Shown in pieces: positions 1-5,887 of a DNA stretch of 6,707 nucleotides. The position numbers were made by a program, and so were the translations under genes. The notes under the pieces were generated by a model. That model searched no databases, was not told the DNA's origin, and saw only the letters and a list, made by a program, of their open reading frames with translations. The DNA lies in the NCBI GenBank assembly GCA_030613125.1, contig JAUWMO010000191.1, forward strand, positions 1 through 6,707, in the 5' to 3' direction. This DNA comes from Bacteroidota bacterium. Its GTDB lineage: Bacteria; Bacteroidota; Bacteroidia; Bacteroidales; VadinHA17. Within the stretch, counting starts at the first letter, position 1, and every line of letters begins with the position of its first letter.

Positions 1-1669
1 TGGCAATCATGAATACCTGGAACAGGCTGCTGGCCAATAAACGGGTTGTATAATTGAACCTTTTTTCGAGATATTCATAGGCAGTAGTTACGTTGAGCCT
101 TCTGAAAAATGGTAGATAATAATGGACCACAGGCCATACCATAACAAAAATTGTAATGGCCATAATAAAATATTTCCAATCGGTGGCATAAGTTTTTGCA
201 GGAATTGCCATATAAGTAATTGCGCTTAACATGGTTGCGAAGATGCTCATTCCTGCAGCCCACCAGGGAATTCTTTGCCCCCCTTTGAAGAAAGTATCTG
301 TTCCTTCTTCACGCTTCATAAAATAATAACCAACAAACAACATCATAACAAGGTAGAACACTATGACCGACCAGTTGATCAAGCCAAATTTCGGAGAATA
401 CCGGATTTCTCCATAGTACACTTCAGGTGACCTGACTCCCGGTTTAATTTCTCCGTTCACCACAACGAACCCATTTTCCCATTTAACCATGGGAGCTCCT
501 GCCGGACCGGGAAATGGGTAATCCTGGATCTTAATCCACGACTTTGTAATGGTATGATAAGCAATAACTTCCTTATTAAACTTAAAAGCCGGAGGTTTCA
601 TAATAAAGTAATCATACCTCTCTTTTAACAGTAGGGAATATTTAATAGTATCATTTTTGGAAACAGCAACTTTAATTTCACGTTCCCTCTTCCACGCATC
701 AAAGAAGATATCCCTGTTCACTCCGCCGGTAAAAAGAATATGTTGAGTGCCAATGGCAATTCCAGATCCACCATGAAGTGATAAGGCATCCTCTCCAGTG
801 GGTTTTATGTCAGGTATTTTTGTCCATGTTTTAGTTTTTGGATTGTATTCGAGTCCATCTGTAAGAATAAAAGGATTTTCACTGTTATCGGTGTAACTCG
901 ATCCGCTGAACAGATAAAAGTGTTTTTCTTCAGCCGCATTTTGACCTACAGCTATAGCTTGCAAGCGTGCCGGGCCTGGAAAATCATCCAGTATTTTCCA
1001 TTCAAAATTATCATTTCTCCGTTTTGACAAATCGAGAGACAAAAAAGCGTTAGAAAGCTTTTCATCAACATAACCTCCGGCAAGATAAATTGTCTTATCA
1101 ACAAGCGTGCCGGCCATCATGCTCATAGTAAAAGGCAGTGATGGAAGATCCTCTGTTTTTATTTGTTTAGAAACAGGATCCCATTTCATTAGAAAGACTG
1201 AAGAGAATGATTCAGTGTTGTTGTTTCCTCCAATACATATGACGCCTTCAGGAACAGTTATTGAGACACCATACGCAACCTGGTAAGGTATTTTGAAACC
1301 GGAATACCATTTATATTCACCTTCCGAATTGTGTTCAAGGGCATAGGCATCATCATAATAGGCTTTCTTTCCGCCTTTCCACACAGGTTCGTCCGGGAAG
1401 TTACAGCCTCCGGCAACCAGTAACAGGTTATTTGATATCCCTGAAAATGGTGAGGCTAAGCCGGGTTGTATTTCCTGACCCGGAGCTGGAGGAAGGGCTG
1501 GAAGTTGTTGCCATTGAATATTGTTTGTAAAATCTTTTTTTCCGAATGCCGGAACCAGAATAACCTGACTTATGATAAGGAAAGCAACAAATTCAATTGC
1601 TTTATTCAGTTTGAGTTGTAGCTTCAGAATGAAATATTTTGAATTTACCTGGTTCTGAGGTGAGATCAT
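1..1669 (-). CDS. Circularly permuted NanM-type kelch mutarotase fused to a sodium:solute symporter (partial, 3' end outside window)
   Basis: The minus-strand frame is open from ATG at 1669 to the left edge, giving 556 residues without a stop. Residues about 21-43 form a signal peptide (basic LNK, then a hydrophobic run ending VPAFG). Residues about 50-415 are a kelch propeller with GG turns near 87, 147, 198 and 315. Segments GISNNLLLVAGG, TGGVNRDIFFDAW and NGEIKPGVRS resemble E. coli NanM (N-acetylneuraminate mutarotase), but the first lies near the C-terminus of NanM and near the N-terminus here, so the domain is circularly permuted. Residue 429 onward is a symporter of the SSS family: TM1 around W433, then GGQRIPWWAAG (463) and SAITYMAIPAKTYATDW (482). 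The expected role is periplasmic anomer conversion coupled to sodium-driven sialic acid uptake. An in-frame TAA at 1688-1690 and AAGG at 1679-1682 support the start. Most of the transporter is missing, so its substrate is inferred from context. Confidence 0.9.
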   Translation of the reverse strand, partial: MISPQNQVNSKYFILKLQLKLNKAIEFVAFLIISQVILVPAFGKKDFTNNIQWQQLPALPPAPGQEIQPGLASPFSGISNNLLLVAGGCNFPDEPVWKGGKKAYYDDAYALEHNSEGEYKWYSGFKIPYQVAYGVSITVPEGVICIGGNNNTESFSSVFLMKWDPVSKQIKTEDLPSLPFTMSMMAGTLVDKTIYLAGGYVDEKLSNAFLSLDLSKRRNDNFEWKILDDFPGPARLQAIAVGQNAAEEKHFYLFSGSSYTDNSENPFILTDGLEYNPKTKTWTKIPDIKPTGEDALSLHGGSGIAIGTQHILFTGGVNRDIFFDAWKREREIKVAVSKNDTIKYSLLLKERYDYFIMKPPAFKFNKEVIAYHTITKSWIKIQDYPFPGPAGAPMVKWENGFVVVNGEIKPGVRSPEVYYGEIRYSPKFGLINWSVIVFYLVMMLFVGYYFMKREEGTDTFFKGGQRIPWWAAGMSIFATMLSAITYMAIPAKTYATDWKYFIMAITIFVMVWPVVHYYLPFFRRLNVTTAYEYLEKRFNYTTRLLASSLFQVFMIA

Positions 1670-1715
1670 ATTCACTGGCCTTGAAAGTTAATTTTTATGA
1701 ATAACTCATAACATC

Positions 1716-2627
1716 TTATTTATTGCAAAATTTAAAGAAGCCTATTTCCTCCAGTTCAGTTTTAAGGTTTTTCTCTTCTTCATCTGTTATGTTTTGTATT
1801 GGCAATCTGTTTGGTCCACAATTCAGACCAAGGAATTTCATGATCCGTTTTCCCCCTATGACATTTCCCCTGTATCGTGCGATAACATTTATGAATTTTT
1901 GAGACTTAAGCTGTAACTCACGCGCTGTATCAATATAACCGTTTAAGAATGCCTCTTTCATACCTATGTACAGACCCATGACATGATTGTAAGTGCCTCC
2001 TACTCCGCCTGTTGCACCCATAGCAAGCCCGGCTATCAGAGTTTCATCCCGGCCATGAAGTATATCATATTTCCCGTTTTCCACTATCATACATTGATTG
2101 AATTCATACATATCTTCATGAGTGTATTTTATTCCTGCCAGGTTAGGGATCCTCCCTGAGGCCTGTTTAAGAAATTCAACCATTGGCAGATAAATCCCCG
2201 TAAAAGCCGGCATATGATAATAGTAAAAGGGCAGGTCAGGAGCAGCTTTTGCCAATTCTTCACAAAAACCAACAAGTTCTTTTACTCTTGAGGGCTTAAA
2301 AAAGACCGGGCCCATAGTCCCAAATCCCCATGCACCAATGCTCCGGGCATGTTTAGCCAGTTGTTTGCCTTCGTCAATACCCGGTCCCCCGACATGGATT
2401 ATGGTTTTAAAGTTATCAGTACTTTCATTCACCCATTTTTCAGCCACTTTTTTTCTTTCATCAATTGATAACAGAAATCCCTCACCAGATGTTCCACAAA
2501 CAAAAGCTCCATCTATTCTGTTTCTGTAATAGAATTTTGCATAATCGCGGATTTTCTCAAGGTTTAAGGATCCGTCTTTATGCATGGGTGTGAATGGGGC
2601 AGCTATAAAACCATTTATTTTTTCCAT
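1716..2627 (-). CDS. nanA: N-acetylneuraminate lyase, NPL-like (class I aldolase)
   Basis: This 303-residue protein is a complete (beta/alpha)8 aldolase of the DapA/NAL superfamily, of normal length. It should cleave N-acetylneuraminate to pyruvate and N-acetylmannosamine in the cytoplasm. Visible motifs are the carboxylate-binding loop GTSGE (45-49), the catalytic tyrosine Y137 in YYYHMPAFTG, the Schiff-base lysine K167 in GIKYT, and D194-E195 in GRDE, matching the Asp-Glu pair that holds the sugar chain in E. coli NanA. The pieces PFYYYH-P-TG and MGATG-VG-TYN are closer to animal NPL than to E. coli NanA. Where E. coli NanA has Ser208 (GSTYN) this protein has glycine (G211, GGTYN), which may loosen or shift substrate choice. 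The start ATG has no clear Shine-Dalgarno sequence. The gene ends 46 bp before the mutarotase-symporter start, so the two are probably cotranscribed. Other aldolases of the superfamily are possible but fit the Asp-Glu and TYN motifs less well. Confidence 0.88.
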   Translation of the reverse strand: MEKINGFIAAPFTPMHKDGSLNLEKIRDYAKFYYRNRIDGAFVCGTSGEGFLLSIDERKKVAEKWVNESTDNFKTIIHVGGPGIDEGKQLAKHARSIGAWGFGTMGPVFFKPSRVKELVGFCEELAKAAPDLPFYYYHMPAFTGIYLPMVEFLKQASGRIPNLAGIKYTHEDMYEFNQCMIVENGKYDILHGRDETLIAGLAMGATGGVGGTYNHVMGLYIGMKEAFLNGYIDTARELQLKSQKFINVIARYRGNVIGGKRIMKFLGLNCGPNRLPIQNITDEEEKNLKTELEEIGFFKFCNK

Positions 2628-2684
2628 TGGGAGTATATTAGAAGTTATAAGTTATCTGTTAAAAATTGTAAATTAAATGTTAAA

Positions 2685-2698
2685 AGCTATAAATAGCT
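2685..2698. repeat. Short inverted repeat AGCTAT-AA-ATAGCT
   Basis: Two perfect 6-base arms are separated by two bases, 58 bp upstream of the lyase start. On the minus strand the same sequence is followed by TTTT. It could be a weak hairpin or a protein site; the stem is short and AT-rich, so an efficient terminator is unlikely. It lies between the TACGTA array and the lyase gene. Confidence 0.35.
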
Positions 2699-2727
2699 AA
2701 ATCCCTGGTTATTATTTTAATATGACT

Positions 2728-2790
2728 GATAAACTACGTAGTTTATTACTGATTTAACTACGTAGTATAATATTGATTTAAATACGTAGT
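2728..2790. promoter_or_regulatory. Array of three TACGTA palindromes with 24-bp period, candidate operator
   Basis: Three copies of an ACTACGTAGT-like palindrome are centred at 2737/2738, 2761/2762 and 2785/2786, exactly 24 bp apart each time. The first is a perfect 18-bp palindrome (2729-2746, ATAAACTACGTAGTTTAT). The second is a perfect 10-mer (2757-2766). The third keeps TACGTAGT but has A for C on the left arm. Each is preceded on the plus strand by GAT (2728, 2751, 2775), so the units are direct repeats as well as palindromes. They sit in the longest spacer of the window, 100-160 bp upstream of the lyase start, a natural place for the promoter of the lyase/transporter unit. Dimer-binding operator sites are the simplest reading. 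No convincing Bacteroidota promoter (TTTG then TAnnTTTG) or sigma-70 pair was found. No regulator gene is in the window, so the binding protein is unknown. Confidence 0.6.
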
Positions 2791-2827
2791 TCTTAATATT
2801 TATTAGTTTAAAATGTTCAATTTATAT

Positions 2828-3862
2828 TTAACAATTTTCATTTTTCAATTTGTACTCCATCACCGCATCCCTCATAGCATAATAATTTTCAACAGGAATT
2901 AGTTCATGTAAATTATGGCTTGAAGCTACTATATACCCACCTCCTTTTCCAAGTTTCTCCATATGTTCTATGACATCGGCTTTTACCTCTTCAGGAGATC
3001 CATCTTTAAGCACAGTATCAATATCTATATTGCCTGAAAGGGTGATCTGGTCACCGTATTGATTTTTAATTTGGAAAATATCCTGAATTCCACCTGACGG
3101 ATCAATCGGATTTAGAACATCGACACCCATATTTATAAAATCAGGTATCAGGTTATCTATTTTCCCATCGATATGAAAATAGACGTATTTACCATTATCA
3201 CGTATGATCTTTATCTGCTCACGTATCTTTGATGTTTCAAGCTCTTCCACAAGATCCCATGATACCATAGGACCTGTTGTTGCGATAATACCACTACCTA
3301 CCTTCATTATATCCATGGGATATTGAAGGAATACTTCAATTTCGCGGAGGCAGTATTCATGCAATGTTTTGATCAGGTCAGATACCAGATCCGGGTCTGC
3401 CAGAGTGTTGAGCAGAAAATCATTATAACCCATTGCGGTCATTGCAGTAAAGGCAGCCGCTTGTGTTCCGCACATTAGTCCCATACCTGTTCCTTCCAGG
3501 GCTTTGCATGTAGCTTCCAGTTTTTGTTCAAGCTTCCCGAGATCGGGGAACCACAATTGGTCGAAATCTTTTCTTGTTTTAATAGTACCATCCGTGTAAT
3601 GAAGCCTTCCGTCATTATCCGGGACATCAACCCGGCCAACCCTCCACACATGCGAAAAATAAAGCATATCATTGCCCATCCTGAGATTCAACTCAACATT
3701 GTCTTCTACTTTCTGCTCGAATGGATGAAGATTGTAAGGTAATTTCTTTCCCAGGATCTGGTTCATTATCTCAATGTCAGGATCAATTTCAAAAAGGGGG
3801 ATATCAGGTTGTTCAATATGATTGATTGCATCTATGATTCGCTGTTTGTCAGGCTGTCGCAT
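2828..3862 (-). CDS. Uroporphyrinogen decarboxylase (URO-D) family protein, not HemE
   Basis: This is a 344-residue member of the URO-D/methyltransferase barrel superfamily (HemE, MtaA/MtbA, CmuA), of usual length. The N-terminus MRQPDKQRIIDAINHIEQPD matches the common family opening, so ATG at 3862 is preferred. An in-frame ATG at 3961 would add 33 residues that belong to the relic upstream (see 3863-4058). The HemE signature RQAGRY is absent, so haem synthesis is unlikely. The MtaA/MtbA zinc motif H-x-C...C is also not intact: HIDG (230-233) has Asp for Cys, and the late position reads ASSHNL (313-318) where methyltransferases have a Cys. The C-terminal GGGYIVASSHNL and PVENYYAM are typical of the family. 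Its substrate is unknown. Its place between sialidase-like and lyase genes suggests a role in processing a modified sugar, but this is only context. The stop is followed by the palindrome-bearing spacer. Confidence 0.82.
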   Translation of the reverse strand: MRQPDKQRIIDAINHIEQPDIPLFEIDPDIEIMNQILGKKLPYNLHPFEQKVEDNVELNLRMGNDMLYFSHVWRVGRVDVPDNDGRLHYTDGTIKTRKDFDQLWFPDLGKLEQKLEATCKALEGTGMGLMCGTQAAAFTAMTAMGYNDFLLNTLADPDLVSDLIKTLHEYCLREIEVFLQYPMDIMKVGSGIIATTGPMVSWDLVEELETSKIREQIKIIRDNGKYVYFHIDGKIDNLIPDFINMGVDVLNPIDPSGGIQDIFQIKNQYGDQITLSGNIDIDTVLKDGSPEEVKADVIEHMEKLGKGGGYIVASSHNLHELIPVENYYAMRDAVMEYKLKNENC

Positions 3863-4058
3863 ATTATTAGTTGTTTTATTGATTTCATGTCTGTAAACAC
3901 TGCCGGCTTCGTGTGCAACATTCACTATTTTCTTTTCGAAAGGGAGTGCAAAAATTTTCATAAATGATTGGTGAGATCATATCCGGACCAGCCGGGCTGT
4001 CATCATTCGAAACCATATCGCAATCTGTTTGAGCCATTAATTTAACATCATGCTCAAC
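3863..4058 (-). pseudogene. Relic of a second URO-D-family gene, frameshifted and truncated at both ends
   Basis: The spacer between the sialidase stop and the intact URO-D gene encodes a central piece of another URO-D-family protein. From 4058 down to about 3941 one frame reads VEHDVKLMAQTDCDMVSNDD and then SPAGPDMISPIIYENFCTPF. From about 3940 the next frame continues PFEKKIVNVAHEAGSVYRHE and INKTTNN. Removing one T from the TTT at 3939-3941 joins them as CTPFEKKIVNVAHEAG, the usual family pattern of GP-x-ISP, then K-IV--AHE-G and H-I-G-N-T. The intact gene has a matching but divergent stretch (YPMDIMKVG, GPMVSWDLVEEL, YFHIDGK), so the relic is a paralogue and not a recent copy. The N-terminal half and the C-terminal third are absent. 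It is read in the sialidase frame right after that gene's TAG. A remnant of a deleted tandem URO-D gene is the best explanation; a sequencing error alone would not explain the missing ends. Confidence 0.72.
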
Positions 4059-5840
4059 CTATAATTCTTTTCGCGGCCTGATTGGTTCGGGTGGGCTTTC
4101 CGGGGGTATCGTTTTAGCTTCACCTGTATTTGCTTGCACCGATTCCACCAGGAACCCTGCCGGATCAATCTTTTGGGCTGTCGAACGCAATAGCAGGTAG
4201 GAGATACCAAGGTGAGTATTGCGATTCATGGATACACTGCATATTTCTTCGTCGTTAAATATAACTACACAATTGCCTTTTGAAATATTCCAGCTGAGTA
4301 TTAACTTATACCATTCCCCTGGTTCCAGGTACATTTGAGAATCCCCTACCTGACCGTTTTTTTTAATTGGGATATTGAAAATACGCTCAGAGATAGCGGC
4401 ATCATCAGTTGGTTGGAAATACCTGTCGGCTAAATCAATTGCCCCCCCTGCAAAATCTTCCCGGAGTAAAAGATTTATGGAGATTGAGCCACTTCTGCCC
4501 AGAGGAAAGTTCCATTCTGCTACATCCGCCCTCTTCTCGTCAGGACGGCAAATATGTATAACCTTTGCCCCACTGTTTGTGGGGTGTGTGATTAGTTCAC
4601 AACCTGGCATGCGACTGATAAACCCATTATCCAGAAACCGTTTGAAAACAGACCAGCCATTCAGGCTGTCAGAGAAATCACTTTCGTGTGTTGTTTGGCA
4701 GAGCCAATCCGGATCAACAATGATTTGTACTTGCCTGCCAGCTCCTTGTCCGGTAATAAGAAGTATTTTCCCGTCAGCAGTGCCAACTGCTCTGGGGTAT
4801 GCCGTACCCCTGTCACCTCTCAGAGGCGGAGGATCATTACGAAAAGGGTCCAGGTAAACTTCGCGGAATCCTTGCCAGGTGAGACCATCATCTTCGGAGA
4901 TAGCTGCATGCAATACATCACGGCAGGTATAAACGCCATGCCCTTCAAAAGGTGTCGTATTTTCGCAGTTATTCCAAAATGCGACAATACGTCCATCCTG
5001 GAGTCTGGTGAGACATCCGGGCGAATTCGAGCTATAGAAGATCGAAGGTCTCGTTTCAGTCCATGTCGCACCATCATCGGAGGAAAACGATTCATATAAG
5101 AATCCGGCCTGGTTGCGAATAAGCATTCTGATGCGTCCGTCCTTCAGAACAAGAACCCTTGGTTCACATGCCCCAAAATTATTACCATTGTATCCTTCAA
5201 AACATGGAGCAGTAAGCATGGTACTGCTTTGGGTCCAGGTTTCTCCATTGTCGTCCGAATAGATCACGGTCGTATTGTTTTCCCCTGTCGGAGGTTTACG
5301 TTGCCGGACACGATAATGATAAGGCACGAGGATCCGGCCAGATTCCAGGCATATCGCGTCGAATAGGGCACCAATGAATACGTCAGGAACAATCACCCTG
5401 GATTGTTCACAGTCTGTTCCGTCTTCCGACGTTCCGCGATAGTGCAATTCCAGAAATTCCCGGCCCTCCCGGAACTGCAGATAAAACAGATGTAAGCGAC
5501 CATCCTTGCCCCAGACTGCCGCGCTGGGAGTACTGTTCAATCCACTATCGATTGGACACAATGGTTTGGGGCCCGACCATGTATAACCGTTATCAGCTGT
5601 CTCATATGAAACGGTACTTCCATCAGGAATTGATATAAAACCAACTAGATTACCATCGGGTAAAAGGATTGGGGTTGTACTCACAACACCCTCAGAATTA
5701 ATAATTTTAGGAGCATCAGGTGTCGTTCGTTTCCTGGTGATACCTGAACAACTAAAAAGAAAAATAATAAAACAACATTGAATGCTAAAAATCAATGGTT
5801 GAAAATAAAATTTATGCTGCATGAGATGATTACCTTTCAT
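4059..5840 (-). CDS. Sialidase-like BNR/Asp-box lipoprotein with C-terminal beta-sandwich-like domain
   Basis: This 593-residue protein has a lipoprotein signal: a hydrophobic segment ending LFSC, with C31 as the lipidated residue. There is no acidic run after the cysteine (CSGITRK), so the surface-export signal described for Bacteroidota lipoproteins is not evident. Residues about 50-380 form a propeller of the BNR_2 sialidase-like type with Asp boxes TADNGYTW (81-88, degenerate), SDDNGETW (195-202), SSDDGATW (253-260) and SEDDGLTW (315-322). Family-like strands EPRVLVLKDGRIRMLIRN (226-243) and YPRAVGTADGKILLI (348-362) also fit. The (F/Y)RIP motif carrying the first arginine of the classic GH33 triad is not seen; the equivalent strand reads STTPILLPDG. 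Residues about 385-575 look like a beta-sandwich module of unknown role. A second ATG at 5822 (M7), preceded by AAAGG, is an equally plausible start. Context supports exo-sialidase activity, but specificity is unproven. Confidence 0.83.
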   Translation of the reverse strand: MKGNHLMQHKFYFQPLIFSIQCCFIIFLFSCSGITRKRTTPDAPKIINSEGVVSTTPILLPDGNLVGFISIPDGSTVSYETADNGYTWSGPKPLCPIDSGLNSTPSAAVWGKDGRLHLFYLQFREGREFLELHYRGTSEDGTDCEQSRVIVPDVFIGALFDAICLESGRILVPYHYRVRQRKPPTGENNTTVIYSDDNGETWTQSSTMLTAPCFEGYNGNNFGACEPRVLVLKDGRIRMLIRNQAGFLYESFSSDDGATWTETRPSIFYSSNSPGCLTRLQDGRIVAFWNNCENTTPFEGHGVYTCRDVLHAAISEDDGLTWQGFREVYLDPFRNDPPPLRGDRGTAYPRAVGTADGKILLITGQGAGRQVQIIVDPDWLCQTTHESDFSDSLNGWSVFKRFLDNGFISRMPGCELITHPTNSGAKVIHICRPDEKRADVAEWNFPLGRSGSISINLLLREDFAGGAIDLADRYFQPTDDAAISERIFNIPIKKNGQVGDSQMYLEPGEWYKLILSWNISKGNCVVIFNDEEICSVSMNRNTHLGISYLLLRSTAQKIDPAGFLVESVQANTGEAKTIPPESPPEPIRPRKEL

Positions 5841-5887
5841 TTATTTAATGGAGTTTTATAATATACATAAATAACGACATTTGAGAT

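Noticed and set aside
75..263. Small minus-strand frame of 62 codons
   Set aside because: It overlaps the symporter helices in another frame; the symporter frame gives clear SSS motifs.
2338..2529. Plus-strand frame opposite the lyase gene; likewise 3524-3742 and 6191-6388 on plus and 3475-3672 on minus
   Set aside because: Each is a shadow of a well-supported gene and has no recognisable domain or start signal.
2728..2790. TACGTA units as a CRISPR array or replication iterons
   Set aside because: Repeats are about 10-16 bp with only 8-14 bp between them, too short for CRISPR spacers, and no cas, rep or origin features are nearby.
2628..2850. AT-rich near-inverted copies of AAAATTGT (about 2661 and 2831) and a possible TTGAAC/TATTAA promoter at 2800-2820
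   Set aside because: The matches are short in very AT-rich DNA and expected by chance; spacing and sequence do not fit a Bacteroidota promoter.
2828..3961. Longer version of the URO-D gene starting at ATG 3961
   Set aside because: The extra 33 residues are the tail of the frameshifted relic (PFEKKIVNVAHEAG...), which belongs in the middle of such proteins, and the usual family N-terminus begins at ATG 3862.
4375..5099. Two long open frames on the plus strand (4375-4857 and 4686-5099) and a minus one at 4820-5095
   Set aside because: They lie inside the sialidase-like gene in other frames, show no family motifs, and are helped by its local high G+C.
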